A stretch of DNA of 64,000 nt from JAOAFZ01 sp964407325 (GCA_964407325.1 CAYOVA010000004.1:19323-83322); one strand, 5' to 3'. Positions 24,435-33,111 are shown, counted from the first letter of the stretch. Made by a program: numbers and translations. Notes: generated by a model from the letters alone, not told the origin.

Positions 24435-25799
24435 ATGCTGTATCTCTTGGCACTTGCGGGTGTAATTGCACTTTTTTTAGTGCTGAAACTCCATGATTGT
24501 GCGTATTTGATTTCAGATACCAATGGATACATCTACTATGCCCAACTGATACTGGAAGGAAAACTGCTTTACAAGGACCTGTTTTTAACTAATCTTCCTT
24601 TTACACCGTATCTTCACACTTTGTATCTGGTACTGTTTCGATGGAAACCAGAGCTTATTTTTGCTACTGCAAGCATCGAAGCTGCTCTTGTTGGCGTTGT
24701 AATCTACTTTGCCGTTGGTCGTAACGCAGAAGAGAGAATTTTCGGTTTGCTTGCTGCATGTAGTTATTTGTTTAGCTTAACGGTAATGGCTTCCAGTAAT
24801 CATCAAACAGGGGTGTATTTTGCTTCTTTATGCGCTACAGCAGCCTATTATTTGTATATGCGAAAGCGCTATCTTAATGCAGGCATATTGCTGGGAGTAG
24901 CATTTATGACAAAAGGCTATTTTATTCCTGTCGTGTGTGCTTTTTTCCTGTACGATCTTCTTAAACGGAAAGTAAAAGTGCTGCAAATGGGAATTGGCTT
25001 TGCCGGAACCGCACTCATTATTATGCTACCGACTCTGATATATGCCTTTCCTGAACTTCTCCAACAAGTATTTGGCTATTCGGTCGGGAGGGCCCAAGGT
25101 ATACCCAAATTACCTGTAATTGGATTTTTTATGCAACGGGATTGGTTTCTTTCCTTATCCGCTATTGCAGGATTTGTATATGCGCGCAAAATACCCTTGG
25201 TAGCTATGATAATCGGTTTTTCATTTCTGTTTTTGCTGTGGTACAAAGATGTGTACCTACTTTACTTTAATATGTTTATCCCGTTTGCGGCAATTGCTGG
25301 AGGGGAAACCATAAAATTGCTTGCCCGGAAATTTGAAAAACCGGTAGTACTTATAGTGTTCTCGGTGCTTGTCGGGTGTTCCAGCTTACTTGCGATATCT
25401 TCCTACTTGGGAGTATTTAGCCAGCTCCAAAAAATCCGCCATACTGCGCAAATAGTACAAACTATTCAAAAATATAATCCTGATTTTTTGTATGGCGATC
25501 CAGAAATTGCTCCACTGTTCCAATTCCTGACTGGTGTTCCCCCTCTGGAAGGGATAGTTGACACAAACGCAAATCTCTTTCGAGTGGGCAAATACAATGC
25601 AAAAGAATTGTCACAAAAAGCTGCTTCTTCAAAAACAATGATAGTGAGTTTAGGGGTTGAATATCCTGAAATCACAAAATCTGTAGTCACTGATATGTTT
25701 GATGAAGAAATAATAACGAAACACTGCAAACTTGTGGCATCGTACCCGGTTATTTCGGAAGGAGGAATAAACCGGATCAACCTAAGTCGGTGTTTCTAG
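24435..25799 (+). CDS. Multi-pass membrane glycosyltransferase, GT39/ArnT-like
   Basis: The 454-aa protein has about ten hydrophobic helices. Early SDTNGYIYYAQ (about 30-40) and TNLPFTPYLH motifs match the periplasmic Asp loop and following helix of polyprenyl-phosphate-dependent GT-C enzymes of the PMT_2/ArnT type. It may glycosylate envelope components. TATAAC (24424-24429) ends 5 nt before the ATG. It lies between thrC and trpS with no functional link obvious. Confidence 0.75.
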   Translation: MLYLLALAGVIALFLVLKLHDCAYLISDTNGYIYYAQLILEGKLLYKDLFLTNLPFTPYLHTLYLVLFRWKPELIFATASIEAALVGVVIYFAVGRNAEERIFGLLAACSYLFSLTVMASSNHQTGVYFASLCATAAYYLYMRKRYLNAGILLGVAFMTKGYFIPVVCAFFLYDLLKRKVKVLQMGIGFAGTALIIMLPTLIYAFPELLQQVFGYSVGRAQGIPKLPVIGFFMQRDWFLSLSAIAGFVYARKIPLVAMIIGFSFLFLLWYKDVYLLYFNMFIPFAAIAGGETIKLLARKFEKPVVLIVFSVLVGCSSLLAISSYLGVFSQLQKIRHTAQIVQTIQKYNPDFLYGDPEIAPLFQFLTGVPPLEGIVDTNANLFRVGKYNAKELSQKAASSKTMIVSLGVEYPEITKSVVTDMFDEEIITKHCKLVASYPVISEGGINRINLSRCF

Positions 25800-25835
25800 T
25801 TTGTTGAACAGGCAAGTTGCATATATAATACCCTT

Positions 25836-26831
25836 ATGAAAAAGAGAATTCTTACCGGAGATCGCCCTACTGGGAAAATGCATATCGGCCACCTTATGGG
25901 TTCGCTGCAGAACCGGGTAAAGCTCCAGCACGAATACGACCAGTTTGTAATGGTCGCGAATGTCCAGGCACTTACCGATAACTTTGATAATCCGGGAAAA
26001 GTAAAAGAAAGCATAAACGAATTGCTGTGTGATTATTATGCCGTAGGAATAGACTATGATGTCACCACCGTCTTTATCCAAAGTGAAGTCCCCCAAATTC
26101 ATGAAATTTTTGTCTATCTTGCCAACTTCGCAACCGTACAGCAAGTTTCGCATAATCCAACAATCAAAACAGAACTGGCGCAGAAAGGCTTTGAGCAGTC
26201 TACTCCGTTGGGCTTTTACATGTATCCGATTCATCAGGCAGGCGATATCTTAAGTGTGTGTGCAGACCTGGTTCCTGTTGGAAAAGATCAAGCGCCAATG
26301 GTTGAAGATTGCCGCGAACTTGCGCGCAAATTTAACAATACCTATGGGGTAAAGGTGTTAAGTGAACCGCAAGCACTCTTTGGGATGCCTGTAAATCTCC
26401 CTGGGATTGATGGGAACGCCAAAATGGGCAAAAGCTTGAATAATGCGATTTACTTGAGTGACTCCAAAGAGGAAGTTCGCAAAAAAGTGTTTCAGATTAA
26501 AACTGACCCGAATCGCATAAAAGCAACCGACCCAGGAACTGTGGAAGGAAACACCGTATTTGTTTACCACGACATATTTAACGAAAATATAGCCGAAGTG
26601 GATGATTTAAAAGAGCATTATAGAAAAGGAACAGTTGGAGATGTGGAAGTAAAAATACTTCTTTTTAACGCTATGGAAAAGATTTTGGAACCAATTCGCG
26701 AAAAACGTGTTGAAGCTGAAGGGAAACTCCCTGAACTGATGGAAAAAGTAATTGAGAACAACAAAAAAGTGCGTGACATTGCCCAAGGGGTAGTTGATCA
26801 GATGAAAGAGGCAATGCAGATTACGTTTTGA
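25836..26831 (+). CDS. trpS: Tryptophanyl-tRNA synthetase
   Basis: Class I synthetase, 331 aa, normal length. HIGH is at residues 16-19 and KMGKS at 196-200; a GDQxxx-type segment (GKDQAPMVED) lies in the Rossmann core. TTGTTG (25801-25806), a 17-nt spacer and TATAAT (25824-25829) form a promoter whose -10 ends 6 nt before the ATG, with no Shine-Dalgarno. A leaderless start is indicated. No attenuator is present, unlike thrS downstream. Confidence 0.95.
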   Translation: MKKRILTGDRPTGKMHIGHLMGSLQNRVKLQHEYDQFVMVANVQALTDNFDNPGKVKESINELLCDYYAVGIDYDVTTVFIQSEVPQIHEIFVYLANFATVQQVSHNPTIKTELAQKGFEQSTPLGFYMYPIHQAGDILSVCADLVPVGKDQAPMVEDCRELARKFNNTYGVKVLSEPQALFGMPVNLPGIDGNAKMGKSLNNAIYLSDSKEEVRKKVFQIKTDPNRIKATDPGTVEGNTVFVYHDIFNENIAEVDDLKEHYRKGTVGDVEVKILLFNAMEKILEPIREKRVEAEGKLPELMEKVIENNKKVRDIAQGVVDQMKEAMQITF

Positions 26832-26930
26832 TGAGAGATTCTTCTAGAAGGTTCTGTAATTCTTCAAACTAACGAGCTTCTTATACTGATATGGTAAGAT
26901 ACCTTCAGTAATCCCTACACGAGGTGAAAG

Positions 26931-27224
26931 ATGAGAGATAACAAGCTGGAGCGCTCCATCCTTATAGCTATGGCCGTAGGGACAGCAGCCTTTGGTATCG
27001 GATGCTGCTGCATCTGGGTCGTCGAGCCCATACGGGAACTAGCAGCGGCAGTAACAGGAGGACTTCTGACCTTTTTCGCCGGTGGGGTTATCCTGCGGGC
27101 AGGCTTCAAAAGGAGCAACGACGCCAGTGCTCACGAATCGGTTGAGCTGCTCATCCTCTTCGGGACTCTGATTGTAGGAGGGGGACTCCTTATCTACGGT
27201 ATATGGGACTATCTGCCATTCTAG
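26931..27224 (+). CDS. Unknown SD-led GC-rich small membrane protein, 97 aa
   Basis: No family is recognised. Three hydrophobic helices (about 9-33, 38-57 and 72-94) predict a small integral membrane protein. A GAGGTG Shine-Dalgarno lies 5 nt before the ATG. Codon use is more GC-rich than trpS and thrS on either side. A hairpin follows the gene. It is the third member of the SD-led cassette pattern (with 13958 and 15675) and sits between trpS and the thrS attenuator. Confidence 0.65.
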   Translation: MRDNKLERSILIAMAVGTAAFGIGCCCIWVVEPIRELAAAVTGGLLTFFAGGVILRAGFKRSNDASAHESVELLILFGTLIVGGGLLIYGIWDYLPF

Positions 27225-27243
27225 GAGTTACCCGATTCAGTAT

Positions 27244-27271
27244 GCGGTACGTTTCTTCGGAGACGTACCGC
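27244..27271 (+). terminator. Hairpin after the 26931 cassette
   Basis: A perfect 9-bp stem GCGGTACGT/ACGTACCGC with a 10-nt loop containing TTCG. There is no U tract. It resembles the hairpins that close the two other SD-led cassettes. Confidence 0.6.
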
Positions 27272-27283
27272 AAAAGGTTCCCC

Positions 27284-27312
27284 TTGTAAACATCTCGCTT
27301 ACCTATTACAAT
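27284..27312 (+). promoter_or_regulatory. Promoter of the thrS leader
   Basis: TTGTAA (27284-27289), a 17-nt spacer and TACAAT (27307-27312). The leader-peptide ATG follows 9 nt later, so the transcript is expected to be leaderless or nearly so. Confidence 0.78.
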
Positions 27313-27321
27313 AGGACACAG

Positions 27322-27363
27322 ATGAAAAATCGAAGAATTACCACTACTACTACCACCCCGTAA
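27322..27363 (+). CDS. thrS leader peptide (six consecutive Thr codons, 13 aa)
   Basis: The 14-codon ORF encodes MKNRRITTTTTTP then TAA. Codons 7-12 are ACC, ACT, ACT, ACT, ACC, ACC, an unbroken run of six threonines. The stop codon lies 2 nt before the antiterminator strand (27366-27373). A ribosome starved for Thr-tRNA would stall on these codons; one that is not would run to the stop and cover that strand. The gene downstream is threonyl-tRNA synthetase, the enzyme that charges the sensed tRNA. Confidence 0.92.
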   Translation: MKNRRITTTTTTP

Positions 27364-27418
27364 CAGGGAGGTCGTTGTGTGGCAAAAGCAGACCTCCCGC
27401 AAGCGGGAGTTTTTTTTT
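27364..27418 (+). promoter_or_regulatory. Transcription attenuator of thrS
   Basis: GGGAGGTC (27366-27373) pairs perfectly with GACCTCCC (27391-27398) to form an 8-bp antiterminator. The second strand otherwise joins the terminator CTCCCGC-AA-GCGGGAG (27394-27409), followed by nine U (27410-27418). The two structures are mutually exclusive. No T-box consensus is present, so regulation is by leader-peptide translation rather than direct tRNA binding. thrS then starts at 27448 from its own TATAAT (27431-27436), which could supply basal expression. Confidence 0.92.
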
Positions 27419-27447
27419 GCACTAAAGCATTATAATTATCACAATAT

Positions 27448-29226
27448 ATGGAACAAAACCAGGAACAACTTAACGAATTACGACATTCAGCAGCACATCT
27501 GCTTGCTGCAGCTGTGCTACAACTGTACCCCGAAGCAAAGCTGACAATTGGACCTGCCATTGATACCGGTTTTTATTACGACATTGATTTTCCTGAAGCT
27601 ATTTCTGACAAGGACTTACCCAAGATCGAACAGAAAATGCGAGAACTGGTAAAAAAATGGGATGGCTTTGAACGTATCGAAGTTTCCAAAGAAGAAGCAA
27701 AAGAACGTTTTAAGGATAATCCATATAAACTTGAACTTATCGAAGAGCACAGCGGCAACGGCGAAAAACTCACTCTGTATAAATCAGGAGAATTTGTAGA
27801 TTTGTGTAAAGGGGGACATGTTGGTAATCCAAAAGAACAACTGCGCCACTTTAAACTGCTGAATATTGCAGGAGCCTATTGGCGTGGAGACGAAAAAAAC
27901 AAGATGCTTACACGCATTTACGGTACAGCATTCCCAACAAAAGAAGAGCTCGAAGACCATTTAAAGCGCCAGGAGGAAGCAAAAAAACGCGATCACAAAA
28001 AGCTCGGGAAAGAGCTTGACTTGTTTGTGTTTTCCGAATTAGTCGGTAAGGGTCTTCCATTATGGACTCCCAAAGGCGCAACAATTCGTCGTGAACTGGA
28101 GCGATTTATTGTTGATGAAGAACTGAATCGGGGATACCTGCATGTATATACACCAGATATTGCACAGGTAAAGCTATATGAGACGTCTGGACATTACCCG
28201 TATTATAAAGATTCCATGTACGCTCCCATTCAGATTGACGACGAACAGTTTATGCTGCGCCCCATGACATGTCCTCATCATTTTGAGCTGTATCGTTCAC
28301 AGCCACGAAGTTATAGAGAATTGCCAATGCGCATTGCCGAACTTGCGAAACTATACAGGTATGAACAGTCTGGAGAGCTTTCGGGCTTGCTTCGGGTTCG
28401 TAGCTTTTGCCTTGCGGATGCTCATATTATCGCCACCAAAGACCAGGCAGCCGATGAAATAAACGGAGCTCTGGACTTGATTGAATTTGCTGCCGGTGCC
28501 TTTGGTTTAAAACCAAACGAAGATTACTGGTATCGCCTTTCATTGGGGGATCGTTCTGACGATAAAAAGTACTTTAAGAGTGATGAAGACTGGGACCATG
28601 CAGAAAATGTTTTGCGCGAGGTATTAAAAACACGTGATGTAAGAAACTATGAAGCTCCAGGTGAGGCGGCCTTCTATGGTCCAAAAATTGATATCCAGAT
28701 GCGCAACGTAAACGGAAAAGAAGATACTGCCTTTACTGTTCAATACGATTTTGTTATGCCAAAACGCTTTGAACTCAGATACATTGATGAAGATAACTCC
28801 GAAAAAGAACCTGTAGTAATTCATCGCTCTTCAATTGGAGCTATAGAACGCGTGATGGCCTTCTTAATTGAACGGTACGCAGGAGCCTTCCCACTATGGC
28901 TTGCCCCAGTTCACATTTCTGTTGTACCCGTAGGTGATCAGCACCACCAGCTGGCAGAAGAAGTATACAATTACCTACGAAAGGAAGGAATTCGCGTTGA
29001 GTTGCGAAAAGAACAAAAGTCAGTTTCCTGGAAAATACGCCAGTCAGCCTTGCAAAAAGTGCCTTATGCGGCTATAATTGGTGATAACGAACTGCAGAAA
29101 ACTTCCGATAAAGATCAGTTTGTCTCCGTAAGAACACGTGACGGCAAAGATCTCGGAATGCAATCAGTATCGCAATTACTAACAAGTTTGAAACAACAGA
29201 TTGAGACCAGACAACAGATATCGTAA
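27448..29226 (+). CDS. thrS: Threonyl-tRNA synthetase without TGS domain
   Basis: At 592 aa it is about 50 aa shorter than E. coli ThrRS because the N-terminal TGS domain is absent. The editing domain begins at once with the zinc-like HSAAH motif (His13, His17) and a matching CKGGH. Class II motifs 1-3 and the catalytic-zinc MTCPHH follow, then a C-terminal anticodon-binding domain. TATAAT (27431-27436) ends 11 nt before the ATG. Regulation by the upstream Thr attenuator is strongly indicated. infC starts inside its last codons. Confidence 0.95.
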   Translation: MEQNQEQLNELRHSAAHLLAAAVLQLYPEAKLTIGPAIDTGFYYDIDFPEAISDKDLPKIEQKMRELVKKWDGFERIEVSKEEAKERFKDNPYKLELIEEHSGNGEKLTLYKSGEFVDLCKGGHVGNPKEQLRHFKLLNIAGAYWRGDEKNKMLTRIYGTAFPTKEELEDHLKRQEEAKKRDHKKLGKELDLFVFSELVGKGLPLWTPKGATIRRELERFIVDEELNRGYLHVYTPDIAQVKLYETSGHYPYYKDSMYAPIQIDDEQFMLRPMTCPHHFELYRSQPRSYRELPMRIAELAKLYRYEQSGELSGLLRVRSFCLADAHIIATKDQAADEINGALDLIEFAAGAFGLKPNEDYWYRLSLGDRSDDKKYFKSDEDWDHAENVLREVLKTRDVRNYEAPGEAAFYGPKIDIQMRNVNGKEDTAFTVQYDFVMPKRFELRYIDEDNSEKEPVVIHRSSIGAIERVMAFLIERYAGAFPLWLAPVHISVVPVGDQHHQLAEEVYNYLRKEGIRVELRKEQKSVSWKIRQSALQKVPYAAIIGDNELQKTSDKDQFVSVRTRDGKDLGMQSVSQLLTSLKQQIETRQQIS

Positions 29227-29749
29227 TAGAAACCAACACCAGAATCGTCGGTATTACCAGACGAATTTTCGCATTGAGGCACAAGAACTACGAGTAATTG
29301 ATGCGGAAGGTAACCAGGTAGGCTTGTTAAGTAAAGACGAAGGGATTCGTGCTGCCCAGGCTCAGGGCCTCGATCTTGTAGTAATAGCCGAAAAAGCACA
29401 ACCTCCCGTAGCCAAAATTATCGACTTCAAAAAGTTCCTGTACCAGGAGGAAAAGAAACTGAAGGAAGCAAAAAAGGGAATCAAGAAAAGTATCGTAAAA
29501 GATATCAAAATGTCACTTTTTATTGGTCCAGCTGATCTTGAACGGCTTATTGAAAAAAGTAAAGAATTTCTGGAAGACGGAAGCCAGGTGCGACTGAATC
29601 TTACGCTAAAAGGCCGTGAAGTAGTAAAAAGAGATATGGGACTCGAATTGCTGCGAAATTTTATTATCCAACTGGGTGAAGTAAATATCTCCAAAGAACC
29701 ACGAGTTGAAGGACGTGTAATACGTGCCGTGGTTTCCAGAAAAAAGTAA
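29201..29749 (+). CDS. infC: Translation initiation factor IF-3
   Basis: The 182-aa protein has the IF3 N-terminal domain (FRIEAQELRVIDAEGNQVGLL), the linker helix around KFLYQEEKK, and the C-terminal domain (IKMSLFIGPADLERL ... LTLKGREVVKRDMGLELL). It blocks 50S joining and checks start codons. The TTG start at 29201 lies 26 bp inside thrS and gives a basic Arg/Asn/Gln-rich N-terminal tail of normal length. Non-AUG starts are usual for infC in other bacteria. thrS-infC adjacency matches the classical operon. Confidence 0.93.
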   Translation: MRPDNRYRNRNQHQNRRYYQTNFRIEAQELRVIDAEGNQVGLLSKDEGIRAAQAQGLDLVVIAEKAQPPVAKIIDFKKFLYQEEKKLKEAKKGIKKSIVKDIKMSLFIGPADLERLIEKSKEFLEDGSQVRLNLTLKGREVVKRDMGLELLRNFIIQLGEVNISKEPRVEGRVIRAVVSRKK

Positions 29750-30532
29750 CTATCGAGATTTTTTAACCACTTTACCGTCTCTTCTAAATGCATATGCCTG
29801 GTTTGAAACGATTTTTTTGTTAATTTCCGCCTGGCCCGTTAGAGGGTCAAATTGAGTAACAAAATGCGCGTTCTGTCGAACTAAGGTTACTTCATCAAGG
29901 TACTGCCCTGTTAAATAATGCTCTCCAAATTGCATGCGGGCGAGAAATGAAGTTACATTGTCGAATTCTTGATTATTCCGTACCACATCTGTCCCAACAT
30001 CCACAACTTGAAGATCTTTAAATCGTGTTGGATATGCGATTCCGTAAAAATCATATTGAGTAGATACAGCTTCATCACGAGGTGCATATACTACCTCTTC
30101 TGCAAATCGCCTATCTATCCATGGGATGTGCCACAGCTCATTCAGTATCACAAGGGAACTTTCGGCAGGTTGTCTCATAATGTCATGTTTGTCTGAAATA
30201 GTTCGCCTTATTACCATTACCTGTTCAGTATCAGGGTTTTCCAAAACATGCAGCTGAGATGCCACCTCGTCCGTTAATTCTCCCTTTGACGAAGCTAAAT
30301 ACAATTGGAAAGCTTGCTTTACAGAAAATGTTTTAATAAAAATATTTGGTACCGCTCTTCTTGGCAGGAAATCGTTCTCCGCCATGTAAAGAATCAGCCC
30401 CAAACGATACGGATGCATAAGCTCTGTAGGGATACGACGACCTTTTTCAGTAAGCATTGTATCAACCTGTGGCTTTAATTCTTTTTGCCTGTACTTAGAA
30501 TATTTACGATACGGTTCATACTCTTGTGACAT
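29750..30532 (-). CDS. Hypothetical protein, about 260 aa
   Basis: No family is recognised. The protein is soluble, with a basic Tyr/Lys/Arg-rich N-terminus (about 1-20) and a basic tail. Several LPxR- or HxL-containing segments are seen but no nameable motif. The stop abuts the infC stop (convergent). Met at 30532 is preferred over 30541. It separates infC from rpmI and is one of the genes interrupting the classical thrS-infC-rpmI-rplT order. Confidence 0.6.
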   Translation of the reverse strand: MSQEYEPYRKYSKYRQKELKPQVDTMLTEKGRRIPTELMHPYRLGLILYMAENDFLPRRAVPNIFIKTFSVKQAFQLYLASSKGELTDEVASQLHVLENPDTEQVMVIRRTISDKHDIMRQPAESSLVILNELWHIPWIDRRFAEEVVYAPRDEAVSTQYDFYGIAYPTRFKDLQVVDVGTDVVRNNQEFDNVTSFLARMQFGEHYLTGQYLDEVTLVRQNAHFVTQFDPLTGQAEINKKIVSNQAYAFRRDGKVVKKSR

Positions 30533-30541
30533 ACGAATCAA

Positions 30542-30800
30542 TTATACAATTAGAACTTCAGAATACTATAAATCATTTCTTTATGGCAGCATTGAAGATA
30601 ATCTGATAACAATAATCAGATAGAGGCTTTAATTGCCACATATCGTTTATATGCCTTTCTCATAACATTCTTACTCTTTTTTCACATATTTTTCATAATT
30701 TGAAATAGTGACTTAGTTATTTTTATGAACAACTAGTATGGACTGATAAGAAGAAGTGTATATCATTTACTATAAAGCTATTATCACTTAGGAGGACATT
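30542..30800. other. AT-rich intergenic region upstream of the GH5-like gene
   Basis: Apart from a possible weak promoter (TTGAAA, 30700-30705, with a poor -10 near 30723) and a TATAAA at 30771-30776, I see no gene, repeat or stable hairpin in this stretch. It serves as the upstream region of both the short ORF at 30801 and, divergently, the 29750 gene. Confidence 0.4.
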
Positions 30801-30920
30801 GTGACGATAAGTGTTTTTGCTTTTAATGTCGAGCTAAATATCCTCTTCACTGTTATGGTATACAAATTTGATCCGTTTACTATAAGTGTATATAGTGAAA
30901 GTAAGATATTAGTTTACTAA
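30801..30920 (+). CDS. Short SD-led upstream ORF (39 aa) before the GH5-like gene
   Basis: A perfect AGGAGG Shine-Dalgarno (30790-30795) lies 5 nt before a GTG start. The 39-codon frame encodes a hydrophobic, Phe/Val/Tyr-rich peptide and stops 4 nt before the GH5-like ATG (30925). The frame has no recognised homolog. Because the GH5-like gene itself has no Shine-Dalgarno, translational coupling is likely. It may be a regulatory uORF rather than a functional peptide. Confidence 0.6.
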   Translation: MTISVFAFNVELNILFTVMVYKFDPFTISVYSESKILVY

Positions 30921-30924
30921 CACT

Positions 30925-32964
30925 ATGAATAAGCATATGAGAAGTGTATTTGTGTTCGTTCTGGCCTTGATTACCATTTATACAGCAGCAACTCCGGCTA
31001 CTGCCCAAACAACCTCGTCCCTTAAAAAGGTCCCCTGGCAGGGTAAAGAGTGGTTTATGCACGGCGTGAATATGCCATGGATCCAGTGGGGCTGTGATTT
31101 CGGCTCCGGCTGTAACTGGGGACGGAATAACATCCGCTATCCCGAGGCACAGGCAAAAATTCGTCCTGAATTCCAAAAGCTAAAGGATAGTAAAATCCAT
31201 GTTGTGCGTTGGTGGTTATTTCCCGGAAATCCATCAACCAACGATCAAGCAAATAGGATGATTGTTACCGACAGTAGTGGTAAACCAACGGGCATAGATC
31301 CGGGTGTCTACCAGGACATAGATGCCGCACTGGCACTTGCAGAAGAATATGACATTTACTACAACTTTACTTTGTTTTCCGCTCCAAGCAGCTTACCTGC
31401 TTCATGGAGGGACAACGAGACTCATCGGCAGGCTTTAGCTGATGTATTAGGAACGATGTTTGCCCGATACAAGGACAATCCCAGGCTTATGGCCTGGGAA
31501 ACTTTCAATGAACCAGAGTGGGAAATATTTTGGGACAATCAGGCCGATATGCGCACGAAAACGGTCGATCTTGTAAAGAGAATAATAGCCAAACAACGAG
31601 CTACAACTCCCGCTCTGGTTAACATTGGCCCTGCGTGGGTTCAACTTGACGTATGGGCGAACGCAAAGGTAGATGTTGATTTCTACTCCCCTCATTATTA
31701 CGACAATATGGATAACCAGTGGGGCCGCCGGGACAATGCATTTACCGTCACCGCTGACCAGCTACGATCTGAATACGGCATTACCGAACCTATCCTGTTA
31801 GGTGAGATGTTTGTAGGAGCATCGTGTCCAAGTACAGATCTGTGTACCGATCCAATGCCTGCCCTAGAGCGCTACGAGGAAGCTCGGAAAAGAGGCTATG
31901 CAGGTGTCTGGGGTTGGTCGCTATTTTATAACTCAACGGGGGATAAGTACCAAGTTGATTTGGCAGCTGCTAAAACATTTGCCGGGAGGTATTCTGACAT
32001 CGGGCCGTCATCAACAGGAGGATCAGTTCCCAGTGCTATACCAACACGTTCACCTACGAGTACAGTACCTACAGCAACCCGAACACCTTCTCCATCGCCA
32101 ACCCGGCTACCCTCGGGAGAAGTTACCCTTACACCGTCAAGAACCCCAACTCCTAACCCATCTGTTTCGCCAATTACGCAAAACTTTTCATCGAGTGCAA
32201 CAGCTCAGTCAATAAAACCTGGAACCCAGGCAACGATAATTGCTAATGTGACTAGCAAGAATGCCTCAAATGTCCTAGTAGATGTTGAGGTGTATAATCC
32301 GGCAGGAACTAAAGTTCACCAGGCGTTCTTTAGCAATCAGGCGTTTACCGCAGGACAGACTCGTCAGTTTACGGTAAACTGGGCAACTGGAGCAAATCTC
32401 GTGCCCGGTACATACTCATTACGAATGGGAGTATTCTCAAATGACTGGGGCACGTTGCACCACTGGAATGCCAGTGCCGGGACACTAGTAGTAACTAGTG
32501 CAGCTCCCAGCCCGACACTTACGCCCACCCGAGCACCAACGGCAACCCCATCAAGAGTGCCTACTTCAGCCCCTACAACGGCTCAAAGTAGCGTTTGGAT
32601 ATATGCCCGGGGATCAAATGGAGGAGGAATCTATCCCACACTCCAGGTAAGTGTTAACGGCACTGTTGTTAAAACGTTTTATAACGTAGTTGATAATTAC
32701 ACCAATCCACTCAAGTTTCAGTTCACTAGAAAAATTACAGCGGCTGATGTTGTCAAAGTCCACTTTATCAACGACTATTACAAAAGTAATACAGATGATA
32801 GAAACACCCGTATAGATAAGATAGTTGTTGACGGTGTGACCTATCAAAGTGAAGCTGCAACAACCTATGGAGTCGGTGTTGCAAGTGCAACTGGATGTTC
32901 CCAAGGATACCTCCAGCAGGAATTGCTGAAGTGTAACGGGTATCTTCAATACAAAATCCAATAA
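30925..32964 (+). CDS. Secreted GH5-like glycoside hydrolase with Ig-like and CBM60-like modules
   Basis: The 679-aa protein has a signal peptide (about 1-28) and a TIM-barrel domain (about 30-355). The acid/base Glu196 lies in FNEP and the nucleophile Glu294 in LLGEMF, as in GH5 mannanases and cellulases. A Thr/Pro/Ser linker (about 370-415), an Ig-like domain (about 415-525), a second linker and a C-terminal module (about 552-650) with NDYYKSNTDDRNTRID resemble calcium-dependent CBM60/CBM36 xylan-binding modules. The substrate could be mannan, xylan or another plant-type polysaccharide. It is inserted between infC and rpmI and is preceded by a coupled uORF. Confidence 0.82.
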   Translation: MNKHMRSVFVFVLALITIYTAATPATAQTTSSLKKVPWQGKEWFMHGVNMPWIQWGCDFGSGCNWGRNNIRYPEAQAKIRPEFQKLKDSKIHVVRWWLFPGNPSTNDQANRMIVTDSSGKPTGIDPGVYQDIDAALALAEEYDIYYNFTLFSAPSSLPASWRDNETHRQALADVLGTMFARYKDNPRLMAWETFNEPEWEIFWDNQADMRTKTVDLVKRIIAKQRATTPALVNIGPAWVQLDVWANAKVDVDFYSPHYYDNMDNQWGRRDNAFTVTADQLRSEYGITEPILLGEMFVGASCPSTDLCTDPMPALERYEEARKRGYAGVWGWSLFYNSTGDKYQVDLAAAKTFAGRYSDIGPSSTGGSVPSAIPTRSPTSTVPTATRTPSPSPTRLPSGEVTLTPSRTPTPNPSVSPITQNFSSSATAQSIKPGTQATIIANVTSKNASNVLVDVEVYNPAGTKVHQAFFSNQAFTAGQTRQFTVNWATGANLVPGTYSLRMGVFSNDWGTLHHWNASAGTLVVTSAAPSPTLTPTRAPTATPSRVPTSAPTTAQSSVWIYARGSNGGGIYPTLQVSVNGTVVKTFYNVVDNYTNPLKFQFTRKITAADVVKVHFINDYYKSNTDDRNTRIDKIVVDGVTYQSEAATTYGVGVASATGCSQGYLQQELLKCNGYLQYKIQ

Positions 32965-32983
32965 TATTGTGAGTAATTTAAAA

Positions 32984-33017
32984 GCCCGGTATCGCACACG
33001 CGGTACCGGGTTTTTTT
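32984..33017 (+). terminator. Rho-independent terminator of the GH5-like gene
   Basis: A GCCCGGTA...TACCGGGT stem (about 32984-33011) with a short ACA-type loop and one bulge is followed by seven T (33011-33017). Confidence 0.85.
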
Positions 33018-33081
33018 ATGGACTGTGAAAAATAGAGGAGTTAGGTTAAAACTTAGCAGTCAGCAAAGCTATATAATACGT

Positions 33082-33111
33082 TTGACCAGAAAGTACTCCG
33101 TGTGTTATACT
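33082..33111 (+). promoter_or_regulatory. Promoter of rpmI-rplT
   Basis: TTGACC (33082-33087), an 18-nt spacer and TATACT (33106-33111). rpmI starts at 33135, giving an untranslated leader of about 15-20 nt with no Shine-Dalgarno. Confidence 0.65.

Noticed and set aside
27284..27447. T-box riboswitch upstream of thrS
   Set aside because: No T-box consensus bulge or specifier loop is seen. The Thr-rich ORF with exclusive hairpins explains the region better.
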